Shown here: positions 34,415-46,425 of the stretch, piece after piece
How the letters are laid out: each line of letters starts with the position of its first letter
Position numbering within the stretch: position 1 is the first letter of the stretch
Source: Zhengitettix transpicula
Lineage: Eukaryota; Arthropoda; Insecta; Orthoptera; Tetrigidae
Length of the DNA stretch: 64,000 bases
Direction: 5' to 3'
Assembly: GCA_037074705.1 (NCBI GenBank)
Contig: CM073593.1
Span: 103,997,738 to 104,061,737, forward strand
Notes under the pieces: generated by a model
Told to the model about the DNA's origin: nothing
Seen by the model: the letters and a program-made list of their open reading frames with translations, nothing else
Databases searched by the model: none
Program-made: the position numbers and the translations under genes

Positions 34415-35146
34415 TATGTTAATTATAAAATTGGAAAAATATTATTTCTGCACATCTCACTATATTTTTGCTTAGAATGGACACCATTGTCATTAAAATA
34501 CTAATTTCTAGAAGGTTAAGTTTGACTCAAATATTAGAAAACCAAAATTGTAATATTGTATATCAATGTATGTGTAAACTCCACCTATTTGTATATACTC
34601 TAAGATATGGATAGTATTTTTTGAACATTACAACAGCCAGTATAATAAACATTTAATAATCCATTTTAAATTAATAACATTTCTCTTATAACACATGTCA
34701 AGATCATTAGTCTTACAAAAACTTTTCATAGTATAAAAATGGTATAAAAATAGCATAAAGTAGTTTGAAACAACGATAATACTTCAAATAATACTGAATA
34801 TTGTTCTTTTTCAACTTTCATATAAAGAGAACATTAATTGGCTTAACCATGCATAAGGAAGATTATAACATTTTCTCATAAACTGAAAATCGTTGTAAGC
34901 TTTTGTTAACATTTGGAGAGATTGTACCATCAATTTTACAATCAATTTTACAATCAATTTTACAATCAATTTTACAATCAATTTAAGTTTTTATTGGTCA
35001 CACATAAAAATTTAAAACTTTAAATTATAAAATTTTATTAATTAAAGCTCTGTGCTATATTACTCTGAGCTAACTGTTTTTAATTAGACAAATCAACCCT
35101 TTGTGCAAGTAAATGTGTGATCCTTTAATTATTGGAAAATCTAAAT
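34415..35146. other. Tail-to-tail spacer, Lon / PMVK
   Basis: The 3' flanks of two convergent genes. It contains four and a half copies of a 12-base unit CAATTTTACAAT (34931-34984). Nothing else is recognisable. Confidence 0.5.
34931..34984. repeat. 12 bp microsatellite
   Basis: 4.5 perfect units of CAATTTTACAAT downstream of Lon. Confidence 0.9.
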
Positions 35147-38015
35147 CTATCCACCACTTAACTTGAGATTAATCCAATCCATAATTTCTGTAAGTTTAGG
35201 TTCCAATGCATTTTCATCTGAATTATTGTCCAAGATCCAGTCCCAATTTTTAACAGAATCTAGGTTACACTCTGTTTCAGCATCATCAACACCTAATTAA
35301 AAATAATATTAAAATTTAGAAGCAATTAAAAATAAAACAAATTTAATTAAAATATTACCACTGGTAAATTCCCAGCCTCGACGACATCTCATTTCCTCTG
35401 TGGCGTTGACTCGTATTGTTCGTATCTTGTCTCCTCCACCATGATTATCACGAAACCAACACAGGTCTGACAATCGCCTTGCATCAGTTATGATCCATAT
35501 CTTCTTATGAATTGCTACAAAGAAATAAAATTAAACTTTCAAAAATGTTAACAGATTATGTATAAGAAAAATTAATCATAGATTGTAATAAACATTCTGA
35601 GAACAGTTGACCTATGAAATAAGACAGAGGGAGGCCATGAACTGACAAATCTCTGATGTTAATGTATTGTCATTAGGAAAATTCTTAAGCATTACTGGAA
35701 CTTTCTAATTATTTAGTCTCGCAAATGTATTCAGTAATAATTTATAGGCTAAAAAGATATTAAGCTTTAGGAGACTAAAAATTATTGTATTTTTGTGTGT
35801 TGATTAGATTATAATGTACATAATATAGTATTTAATGTGGATCATAGGTTATCACAGTGTAACTGGTTGATGAAGAGTTATTGTGACTCCAAGCGGGTGG
35901 CGACCTTTGATTACAATAACGTTTCAATGACTAGCACCTCCAACTTAACCTGAAGAAGACGGCAGCGCAGTTGTGGCAAACAAATATCACTAACCCGTTG
36001 AAATTCTTCATCCAGTATTTAATGTGTATCCAAAAAATCAAATGTAATTGTTTGCTCCAAATTAGTGATGCTTGTACATGATTGTAACATCATTCAAACA
36101 ACTTGAATCAACTATAAGTCCCACCAGAGGAATGCTTTTCTTTTACATTTATTCTTTCGTAATTATAATCATTTTAAAGAAAGTTTTCAATAGTAATAGG
36201 AAACTTGGTTTGAATTAAATAATTATTCTTTTTTTTTTTTTTGGTTTGCAAAATATAAATATTAATCAAAAAATTTAAAAATAAATTTTTGTTGTCTCAT
36301 AATATTTCACTCCGGACGAAATTAACTGGAATTGGTTTTAAATTATGTTGCATTGACTTTCCTTCACAAAAGGATGTGTCGACAAGTCAAAGACTGTATT
36401 TGTACTAAGCTGTAGCCTCCTTACTTCTGACCATATGTTCAAAATATGTCAAAATCTAAATACCTCCAGACATTTCAAGTGCCAATTTGCAAAAATATCC
36501 TGGGTCTTGGCTCCTCATCATTTCACCCCACACATTCATTTTTTGTCTATGATGCTCCTTATACTCTCCTGAACCTAGTAATTCATTCAAATCTAATCCC
36601 TGGGTTTCAGCCCAATGGCTTTTAATTGGTAATGACAAATGCACTTTGACAGCCTCACCGCTACACCTATAACAATAATATAATGAGTTTACATTTAAAG
36701 ACAAATAACAGAAAGTTTATAAGAAGTTCTAATAATAGAAAGTGTATAAGAAGTTCTTGAGCCTACTAAATCATTTGCATTATCTTTCTTTAAATATTAC
36801 ATAGAAAACCACTTAATTGGACCGTTTTATTATCTGACTTGCCTTTTAGTGGAGTCACATGGTTACACTTAATAGTTTGACACAGTTCTAATAGAGCCAG
36901 ATTTATTATATTATTTATAATGGAACCATGTTTTTTTAAGTTGATGTGTATATGGATCAGATGATTATGGCCGTTAAAGCCGAAAGCTCCTAGTTTAAAA
37001 TAAAAAAAATTTTGACCGACAATAGTGGTCGATTATTGTCTCACTGAGGACCAGAAAGGGCATATAATTAGTACTGATATTACGTAGAGTTTAAAGAATT
37101 CCTCAATTGATCACAGTTCCTGCACAATTGTCTGTCAACCTACACAGGTGGCAACAATGGAATAAAAATCTGTCAGGATTGTTACCATGGGTTTTCTGAG
37201 ACAAATGATTATGAAATGAAAAAGTCTATACTAACAATAAATCTTATTAGTGTACTGAAGCACAGAATCTGAAACACCATAAATTATAATACTTTAACAG
37301 TTTTCAGGAAGTACACTACTATGGCATATTCTATTATCATATTAAATTTATGTAAAGTGGAAATATGTGCATGGTTGGTTAAGCCATGATCATCCAATAA
37401 TAACAGTACTGTTGACAAGAAGATATAGCAAGCAATGAGTAAAAACAACAATAAAAACTAATGAAAATTATTCAATATATTAAATAATTGGCTAATTGTG
37501 TTATAAATATTGAACCACAATAAACATTTAATGATTACATAAGTAACTTACCACTACAGGTTATGATGTTCACTCAACTTAATGTTGATACAACATCCAA
37601 AAAAGAGAACTTGGATATGTTTTAAACTAGTTTGAAAATAGATGCAGTTTTATCGGTATGAAAAAAAGACCATTTCCCCATAATGAAGGTAATAGAGATA
37701 AAAATAAAAAATGAGATGACAGTCTTTTTCTAGAATCGGTATGAAAGTTCTGCTATTTGGAAATTAACATATTTACTTTTTTCTGCACAGTTTTTGCTTG
37801 TGCCAAAAAATACCAACATTTACCACTATTATTCATGTAAGTTTTATTAATGTGTCACATACAAAACATTTTCTCTACATTGCATTCACATAATTTCCTC
37901 ACCTGTTAAACAAAATATCAGTAATGTAATCTTTGCCAGTCTTTCTTTTACCACTAAATATCAAGATACATGTTGGGCATTTATTTGAACCTTCTCCCAT
38001 AGCACTTGAATCCAT
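35147..38015 (-). CDS. Pmvk: Phosphomevalonate kinase
   Basis: Four exons: 38015-37903, 36666-36464, 35514-35359 and 35292-35147, giving 205 residues (human PMVK: 192). This is the animal-type enzyme, unrelated to the GHMP kinase of yeast. It phosphorylates mevalonate-5-phosphate to the diphosphate in the mevalonate pathway, which in insects feeds juvenile hormone. Visible motifs are the P-loop FSGKRKTGKDY (residues 20-30), then SHWAETQGLDLNELLGS and YKEHHRQKMNVWGE, DPGYFCK, the IWIITDARRLSDLCWF segment, GWEFTSGVDDAETEC and NWDWILDNN. The start was taken at the first of two in-frame ATGs (MDSSAMGEGS); the second, five codons later, is also possible. The gene is divergent from VPS25 across a satellite-filled 4 kb gap. 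Confidence 0.95.
35836..36010. repeat. Degenerate repeat fragment in PMVK intron
   Basis: Two parts resemble the foldback family: AATAACGTTTC near 35926 and TTAACCTGAAGAAGACGG near 35947, followed by GGCAAACAAATATCAC. Boundaries are unclear and similarity is partial. Confidence 0.25.
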
Positions 38016-38417
38016 TATTTTACAGGAAAGTGAAATAGAACTCTTTTCTACTAAATTAACATTCAAAATAATAAACGTTATTTGCTCTTTATAATTTTAG
38101 TACGTAATAAAAAAAGTACAGTTTTGAGCGCAAATCATAGAACAAATGGAAATTACTGTCAAATATTTGCCAAATGACGGTTCGGCTTGTCTGGAGAACA
38201 CTGAAATGCGGTTTCAGAACGGTTCACAACCATTAAACTTAACATACATGAAGCTGAGAACGTTCTAAAACACGTCGAAGTAACAATTTTCATAAATTAA
38301 CATTAATTACAGAGATATAAGCAAATTAAAATTCGTGACGTCATCACTTGTTGTGACGTCAGAGATCACTAACCCCACCTGTTGGATACTTTTGCAACTA
38401 CACCCAGCAGACGATAA
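38016..38417. other. PMVK upstream flank
   Basis: Presumed PMVK promoter region. It carries two TGACGTCA (CRE-type) palindromes, near 38336 and 38354, but no TATA box. Confidence 0.4.
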
Positions 38418-38560
38418 GTCAGCCGCCATTTTTTAAACTGTCAGATGGGCGTTCCTCATTACTTTTGCATAAGTCAGCCGCCATTTTTTAAACTGTCAGA
38501 TGGGCGTTCCTCATCGTCTGCTAGCATTTTCAGCCGCCATTTTTTAAACTGTCAGACACC
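38418..38560 (+). repeat. Short tandem repeat leading into the satellite
   Basis: Three copies of a ~43 base core starting CAGCCGCCATTTTTTAAACT, spaced 52-58 bases. The third runs directly into the first 243 bp unit. The reverse motif AAATGGCGG recurs at 41142-41162, on the far side of the array. Confidence 0.85.
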
Positions 38561-38561
38561 A

Positions 38562-40748
38562 ACCACTTCCTACGCCGTCTCCACGAACTACCAAAACCTC
38601 TTCCACCTGACACTCTTTTGGTCACTATAGATGTAGTGTCACTTTACACCAATATTCCCCATGCCACACAAACACACTTCAATATTTGCACTTCACCAGT
38701 TGCCACCCACACCACACAAAATGCTCCCTCCCATACAGGGGAGCATGTATTTGCTCCACCTGGAACAGCCACGCCTCTTACACCAATGTGTCATATTTGA
38801 AGTAACCACTTCCTACGCCGTCTCCACGAACTACCAAAACCTCTTCCACCTGACACCCTTTTGGTCACTATAGATGTAGTGTCACTTTACACCAATATTC
38901 CCCATGCCACACAAACACACTTCAATATTTGCACTTCACCAGTTGCCACCCACACCACACAAAATGCTCCCTCCCATACAGGGGAGCATGTATTTGCTCC
39001 ACCTGGAACAGCCACGCCTCTTACACCAATGTGTCATATTTGAAGTAACCACTTCCTACGCCGTCTCCACGAACTACCAAAACCTCTTCCACCTGACACC
39101 CTTTTGGTCACTATAGATGTAGTGTCACTTTACACCAATATTCCCCATGCCACACAAACACACTTCAATATTTGCACTTCACCAGTTGCCACCCACACCA
39201 CACAAAATGCTCCCTCCCATACAGGGGAGCATGTATTTGCTCCACCTGGAACAGCCACGCCTCTTACACCAATGTGTCATATTTGAAGTAACCACTTCCT
39301 ACGCCGTCTCCACGAACTACCAAAACCTCTTCCACCTGACACCCTTTTGGTCACTATAGATGTAGTGTCACTTTACACCAATATTCCCCATGCCACACAA
39401 ACACACTTCAATATTTGCACTTCACCAGTTGCCACCCACACCACACAAAATGCTCCCTCCCATACAGGGGAGCATGTATTTGCTCCACCTGGAACAGCCA
39501 CGCCTCTTACACCAATGTGTCATATTTGAAGTAACCACTTCCTACGCCGTCTCCACGAACTACCAAAACCTCTTCCACCTGACACCCTTTTGGTCACTAT
39601 AGATGTAGTGTCACTTTACACCAATATTCCCCATGCCACACAAACACACTTCAATATTTGCACTTCACCAGTTGCCACCCACACCACACAAAATGCTCCC
39701 TCCCATACAGGGGAGCATGTATTTGCTCCACCTGGAACAGCCACGCCTCTTACACCAATGTGTCATATTTGAAGTAACCACTTCCTACGCCGTCTCCACG
39801 AACTACCAAAACCTCTTCCACCTGACACCCTTTTGGTCACTATAGATGTAGTGTCACTTTACACCAATATTCCCCATGCCACACAAACACACTTCAATAT
39901 TTGCACTTCACCAGTTGCCACCCACACCACACAAAATGCTCCCTCCCATACAGGGGAGCATGTATTTGCTCCACCTGGAACAGCCACGCCTCTTACACCA
40001 ATGTGTCATATTTGAAGTAACCACTTCCTACGCCGTCTCCACGAACTACCAAAACCTCTTCCACCTGACACCCTTTTGGTCACTATAGATGTAGTGTCAC
40101 TTTACACCAATATTCCCCATGCCACACAAACACACTTCAATATTTGCACTTCACCAGTTGCCACCCACACCACACAAAATGCTCCCTCCCATACAGGGGA
40201 GCATGTATTTGCTCCACCTGGAACAGCCACGCCTCTTACACCAATGTGTCATATTTGAAGTAACCACTTCCTACGCCGTCTCCACGAACTACCAAAACCT
40301 CTTCCACCTGACACCCTTTTGGTCACTATAGATGTAGTGTCACTTTACACCAATATTCCCCATGCCACACAAACACACTTCAATATTTGCACTTCACCAG
40401 TTGCCACCCACACCACACAAAATGCTCCCTCCCATACAGGGGAGCATGTATTTGCTCCACCTGGAACAGCCACGCCTCTTACACCAATGTGTCATATTTG
40501 AAGTAACCACTTCCTACGCCGTCTCCACGAACTACCAAAACCTCTTCCACCTGACACCCTTTTGGTCACTATAGATGTAGTGTCACTTTACACCAATATT
40601 CCCCATGCCACACAAACACACTTCAATATTTGCACTTCACCAGTTGCCACCCACACCACACAAAATGCTCCCTCCCATACAGGGGAGCATGTATTTGCTC
40701 CACCTGGAACAGCCACGCCTCTTACACCAATGTGTCATATTTGAAGTA
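38562..40748 (+). repeat. 243 bp satellite, nine units, made from a Penelope-like RT fragment
   Basis: Nine head-to-tail units of 243 bases, near-identical. Unit 1 differs at its left junction and by T for C at the CACTCTT/CACCCTT site. The period is a multiple of three, so the frame is kept. Each unit reads NHFLRRLHELPKPLPPDTLL then VTIDVVSLYTNIPHAT, which matches the region around reverse-transcriptase motif A (catalytic Asp in TIDVVSLYTNIP) of Penelope-like elements. The rest of the unit is no longer RT-like in that frame and ends in a stop. In another frame the final ~20 codons (ASYTNVSYLK) faintly recall RT motif B. The array is satellite DNA of transposon origin, not a functional gene. 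Confidence 0.93.
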
Positions 40749-42074
40749 CATATCAATATTTATGCCAAAAAATTTATTTCATTCAACAAGTGAAAATTGT
40801 TTTGTTCAACCAGTGTTGACAAAGAATAACGGGGAAAAAGTCAATGTCAGACAAGATGGGTTACGAGTCAGTTTTGGTAATCCTACTTGTTAAGAAGCAA
40901 TATTAATAAATTAACAATATTAATCACTCAATTAAAAAATTGCCGGTTTTTCAGTGTTTTATATACAGTTGAATATCAAGCAATTTCAACTTTCTTGTGA
41001 CGTCATCAACACTTCGATTTTTCGAGGTCGTGATGTCCGACTTTCTTGTGACGTCATCAGCACTACGATTTTCGACTGTTTTCGGCGGCCATGATGTCGC
41101 ACTACGTCAGAAATGACGTGTTTTTGGTCGAGGAAAAAAAAAATGGCGGAAAAAAATGGCGGCATTTCAGTGTTCTGCAGTCAACCCGACGGTTCTGTAA
41201 TTTGTGAAGTGGGTACAAGTGTTTTTGGTAAAACCGAGTAACTCAGTACGTCATAAACGAATATGGGATTTATGATACAGTGAAACGTCACTAAGGGAAA
41301 ACTTTGTACTCCGAATGTGAAAAGTACTCAGTTATTTGTTTTAAATTGGTTTTAGTTTGTATGTAGGGTCATTATCACTGGACTCGCTACTGTTATCAGC
41401 TGTTGCATATGCAGGAATACCAATAGACAGTGTTGAAATACTGCCGTGCCAACTATATCAATTAATTTCACCCTAAACAGAATTCCTCAGTTTCATCAAA
41501 TACATTATTCGGCATCTTGCAGAATAATTGTCATTAACTTGACAGTAAGGCGTATTCGTTAATAATATATTAAGGTAACAAATATTAACTCCAATATTTA
41601 ATTTGTTTTTGGTTTAAATCTAGGAAATGGAATGTTTCTAACCTGCAACTTTCGCAAAACTTTATTATATTAATGTATATGAGTGACTAAAGAATAAACC
41701 CTCAACTGACTTCAAACGGAATAGACCTGTTTAAGATTTAAAATTTAAATGCGTGTATGTAGGTTAAGTTTAAAGAATTAATTTAGATTATTAATGTTTC
41801 GTCATCCCTTATGCAGTAAGGGGACTTGTCAAGAATTATACTTAATTAAAGCTTTTGAAAGAATGTAACACAATTCAATTAATACACCAATTTTTAAAAC
41901 TGAGTCTGAACTATGAGTTAGCATTCTTCTCATTTATATAGCTATTATTCTTTACCAGACGAATAGTAATGATATAACCTATTAGAAAACATTTGAATAC
42001 AAAATAATTGCAGAATAAATTCAGGTATATTCATTTATATGTGTTTCATACTTACAGGTATAGTCTGAAAATAA
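40749..42074. other. Region between satellite and VPS25
   Basis: It begins with a ~130 base fragment (40749-40893) that continues an open frame from the last satellite unit. A CRE-motif repeat (40985-41160) follows, then ~900 bases of AT-rich sequence upstream of VPS25 with no recognised element. Confidence 0.5.
40985..41165. promoter_or_regulatory. CRE-type motif repeats upstream of VPS25
   Basis: Two tandem ~55 base units containing CTTGTGACGTCATCA (about 40993 and 41048) are followed by ACGTCAGAAATGACGTG and AAATGGCGG repeats. TGACGTCA is the CREB/ATF palindrome. The same motif occurs on the PMVK side (near 38336). A regulatory role is inference only. Confidence 0.35.
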
Positions 42075-42996
42075 ATGTCTACCACAACAACACCAGACAT
42101 TGAATTACCTTGGCAGTATCAGTTTCCTCCTTTCTTCACATTGCAACCACATGCAGAGACTCGGGCTCGACAGATATCTGCTTGGAGGTTTGATCAATTA
42201 TGTAATTTGTTTAACCACATACTCTGTGTGTTCAGAAGTATCTGGACATAGATAATGATTTTTGTTGTTTTGAGGAACTTTTATTATCACTTCTCCCTTT
42301 TAATCTCCTGATCATATCAGAGTATAAAAATTATATACATTACCACCTCTAGACTGTAAATAACTTGAAGTATCACTGTTTTCCAAAGAAAATTTTTAGA
42401 CCATGAAACATATAACATCATACATAAAATAATATATTTATTTTCCCCTTTTCTTACAATTCAAAATAATTTTTTAAGAAAAGAGCAAATTTTTGGAACT
42501 ATTTTGTATTTGTCATGTTTAAACAAATGTTAACAAAGTTTTGTTAATTATTATATTTTTTCAAAGGTCTCTAATTTTGGACTGGTTTGGAGCTACACAC
42601 CAAGGAATTGTTGATATCAGAGAAGCAAGTCGTCACCCTCCTTTTGCCAATCCAGCACTCAGTAGGCGATTACCTGAAGAGGGAGTGGTTGCAGTGATGG
42701 AAGAGCTAGTCCGAACAGGACATGCAGAACAAATGGAAAAGGGGAGGCGTTGGATTGTGTTCTGTGGTAAAACACTTCAAGAATGGGCGGACAATATTTA
42801 TTCATGGGCTCGTAATGCTGGAATGACAGGTTCAGTCTGTACACTCTATGAACTAAGTGAAGGCGATGATACAAAGGATCAAGCTTTCCATGGTTTAACT
42901 TCCGAAACTTTATTGAGAGCCTTGAAGAAATTGGAAAGCATGGCTCGTGCTGAACTTATAATGTTTGATGATAATCAGGGTGTTAAATTCTTTTGA
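42075..42996 (+). CDS. Vps25: Vacuolar protein sorting-associated protein 25 (ESCRT-II)
   Basis: Two exons, 42075-42187 and 42567-42996, giving 180 residues (human VPS25: 176). The product is the ESCRT-II subunit, present in two copies, that recruits the ESCRT-III protein VPS20 at endosomes for sorting of ubiquitinated membrane cargo. The N-terminal LPWQYQFPPFFTLQP (residues 11-25) is the hallmark PPxF segment that docks onto VPS22/VPS36. Two winged-helix repeats follow, with SRRLPEEGVVAVMEEL, CGKTLQEWADNIYSWA and VCTLYELSEGDDT, and the conserved end FHGLTSETLLRALKKLE to GVKFF. The start is the only ATG in frame near the conserved N-terminus. Confidence 0.95.
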
Positions 42997-44589
42997 CAGT
43001 TAACAAAAATTTCACTGTGTGGCCTAGTAATCAGCAAATTGCTTATTATTTAATTTGGTGCCATGTATTAATAGAAGAGATCATCATTTGAAAATGTAAT
43101 TTCATTTAACAATATATATATATATGTATATACTTGTTGTGGCTGATTTACCATATATGATTTTAATATACATATTGTAAATATGTAATGTTGCTAAATA
43201 TTATATTATGAATGTCAATGAACTGAATTATACACTCAAGGGTATAGTACAGAATATTTTTAGATCCTTTTTTTTAACATATATTCTCATTATGGTAAAT
43301 TAGTTGTACATTGTATGTTTATGGTGCGTATTACATTAATTTCTGAAAATGTTATCATGTTGAAATCATAAATAATGTGACTAGAAAATAAACATAATGT
43401 TAATTTGTGACAGTAAATAAATACAAATAATTTAATGTGAGCTCCATTGTCAATTGCAAAATTATTAATGGATCAAAACTGTTTTACACTAAATTTCTTG
43501 ATGAAACAAGTATAGTGTGGAATTGTATTTTATTTCCCCATATCAAAGAACAAAACATCTACAAAGTCCTGATGCATTACAAACTTTGACTGTGTACGTA
43601 GCCTTTTGAACTTTATTGATCTGCTTTATTATCAACCGAGTTAGAAAAGATAGATGGGATTAGTGTTATATCAGGGATGACAATTGTGTTGGAAGATGCA
43701 AGGTTGTCAGACATAAAATGTTTTGGTACAATTTAGTTTTAAAATGTAAAGTTGACCAGTAAAAGTTAGTTTCTGGTTGTGTTTATTTATTTTATTTTTA
43801 CGGCCAAGTATTATTTATTTTGATGTGTTCTGTAACATATGATTTTCTAATAGTTTATGTTCTGTTCTTTTTTTATCAAAATCTTTTCACAGTCTCGCAG
43901 TCACAATCATTACTTGTGGCAGTGAAATTGTAATATCATCATTATTGCTATTATTATTTTTATATCACGATAGAAAAGGATAGCGGCAAACAAAAAACTT
44001 GAATTTGTTTTAAAATTATAATGATTTTCTATATTTATGAATGACATTACAAACTGGGATTTACCCACGAAAACACTTTTCATCATATAGCAAATAAAAT
44101 TGATTCATTAAAAACAATTCAGTGGACAGTATTGTAGCTGTAGTGAATCAATATTTATTAAATAATCATTTATGATATGAGTAAAAGTTAATACATTAAT
44201 TAAATCACAGTACATATTAAAAAAATTATCTGATAAAAATTTGTCACATTGCAACAAACTAGCCCCAGGTTTGGAAAAATAATGGCTTCATTTTTATACA
44301 GCTCTCAACCGATTTCTGCATAATTTCATAAAGCTGAAATATACTCCTGTTACACTTTATTTTGACAGAGATAAATTTAAAATAAATACTTGTCAAATTC
44401 CATAATATACAAAACATACAAAAAATAACTTGTCACATCTTTTTGAATAAAGATGACAATTTGTAATAGCTCTGCAGAGTGTTTATACAACACAATTTGA
44501 ATGGTCTCTTAAATTTGTTGCATTAAAATTGTCAGGAATCAAATAAAGTCTGTAAATCAAAGCAAGGAAGAACTCTTTAATACAGGGTT
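42997..44589. other. Tail-to-tail spacer, VPS25 / MANBAL-like
   Basis: Convergent 3' flanks, AT-rich. Candidate VPS25 poly(A) signal AATAAA near 43388. No coding content or bounded repeat. Confidence 0.5.
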
Positions 44590-45708
44590 TCACCTTCTCT
44601 TCTTCTTTTCTTGTTTACGAGGTCGATGGTGAGCATGAGGACGGCGTGGCGTTGCTTGAGGTGTGCTGTGATCTGAACCTTCATCCTCACTTGGTTCCAT
44701 ATCCTGTGGATAGTAATTCTGTTTAAACCACAATTCACACTCAAATTAGCCCAGACAACATTGTCAATGTAATAAAAAGAACAATACTCTGAAATTAACA
44801 ACCACAGGCATAAAGTACAGAAAATATTTATATAAACAGATTTTCATATAAGGCAAACTATTGGATTGTGTTCTGTGAGGAAACTTCAAGAATTGGTGAA
44901 TAATATTCCAAATTTCCCTTAACTATTTATTTTAATATTACATGTTCAGAACAATGTAAATTATTGGACACTGAAATAAATATAATGACTGTTTTGAAAA
45001 TTAATAATACGACAAAATAGTCAAATACAGACAAAAGAAGTAATGATACAAATATTACACAATGTTTCTGAAAACATTGTTTCGTTCTTCAAGAGCCAAG
45101 AGCAACACAACCAAAAAATACAGTTGACAAACTGAAAAGCTACAAAACTGCAAAATACTGTTGACAAACTCAAAAACCTTTTGTCTTTTGCGGTTGGGTC
45201 ACTCTACTCTATTGTGTTTGCTTGGTGCCTGAAGAACAGAACAAGGTTTCCAGAAACATTGTGTGGTATTTACATCATCACTTCTTTTGTGTGTATTTAG
45301 TTACTTTATCTTATTATGAAATAAAATTTGTTCATTTAATTTTTAATTAATAATCAAAGACTTAACTGTTTATATTTGATTCATAAAGTTGGTTAATTTC
45401 ATGACATTAAATTAATAAACAAGTTACTTACAAATTCTAAACTAAAATTTAAAAAACAATAATAGTCTTTAAGCTTCTGTACAGGTTTTAGAAGCTATGT
45501 AATGTAATGTCTTTATAGTTGTATTTTAATATTTATTAGTATTACATTAAATATTTTAAAAACAAGTTATTATTTTTACCTTGTATGACATGTTTGACTC
45601 GCTACTTTTGTCAGGCATAACTACAGCGGCAGCAATGCAAACTAATTGAAACATTGCACCAAAGTACAATCCACAACGAATTAGGGAATCAAAAAATTCT
45701 TCCGACAT
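44590..45708 (-). CDS. Manbal: MANBAL-like small membrane protein
   Basis: Two exons, 45708-45580 and 44703-44590, giving 80 residues (human MANBAL: 85). Residues 8-31 ([20 protein letters not shown] then AVVM) form one membrane helix that aligns with the L-R-YGLFLGAIFQLIC pattern of vertebrate MANBAL. An acidic middle ([11 protein letters not shown]) and a basic tail ending RKQEKKKRR follow. The K/R-rich end suggests a cytosolic tail with an ER-type retention signal; that is inference. The molecular function of the family is not established. It is divergent from MBD2/3, with 717 bases between start codons. The intron contains a foldback element. Confidence 0.88.
45008..45310. repeat. Foldback element in MANBAL-like intron
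   Basis: Inverted arms begin ACAAAATAGTCAAATACAGA (about 45013) and end in its diverged complement near 45300. The right arm carries CTGAAGA (45229-45235), a short hairpin and GAAACATTGTGTGG (from 45253). It also shares AAGAGCCAAGAGC and GACACAAC-type blocks with the elements at 59.1 and 63.1 kb. Confidence 0.6.
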
Positions 45709-46425
45709 TTCTGGTTGTTTAAAAGTTCTTACACAAATGATAGATCATGAGAAGTTTCTGAAAAAAAAATTGACAGAACCAGATTATATTTACTACATCC
45801 AAATTAAGGTAAATGTAAGGCAAGTGTTTAAAACTGTGTCCTTATTGAGTATATTTTCTTGAAGATGGTTCATGACTCTGAGAATATTTCGATTTGGTTA
45901 TTTGTATAGTCCCTGTACTTTACCAATTTCTATTCTATTATTACCAATTTCTATGATTAATTATTAGCATGCGTACTTATGATTCTTAATGTACCTTGAG
46001 ATTCTACAATGTTTACATTGATATATAATATGCTTTCGGCTTTCAATAGATAAGATAGTACTGTATTGTTATTTTAAAAGTATAAAATTGTTTTAGTCAC
46101 GGTAGTTTGCCGATAAGCATATACAAACGATCTGACAGACACCAATATATCAACATCGAAATAAAATAATATTACTGATCGATATATTGCATCGACTTTA
46201 AACAGCCAGTTTCGATATCTTATCGATTATGATATAGACATCGACATTTAATGGGGGAAAAGTAGTTTGGTGTAGCGTCGGTAGCGAAGGAAACGTGTGC
46301 CAGATACTATGTGGACTTGAAAAAAATGTGTTATTATGAATTATGACGCGGATACTGTTTCGAATGTAACGAACATTTCGACATAAACTCATTCTCTACT
46401 TTTTACTTCACAATTTATCTTTGTA
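45709..46425. promoter_or_regulatory. Divergent promoter region, MANBAL-like / MBD2/3
   Basis: A shared upstream interval with a cluster of TCGATA-type motifs at 46177-46240: GATCGATATA, TTCGATATC, TTATCGATTA and ATAGACATCGAC. These resemble the DRE (TATCGATA) bound by DREF at insect housekeeping promoters. No TATA box is near either start. Confidence 0.4.

Noticed and set aside
38562..40748. CRISPR-like array
   Set aside because: Units abut with no unique spacers and the DNA is eukaryotic, so it is a tandem satellite.
38618..40793. Overlapping 60-70 codon frames repeated nine times
   Set aside because: They are copies of one satellite unit with a non-ATG start and a stop in each unit. They are RT-derived relics, not genes.
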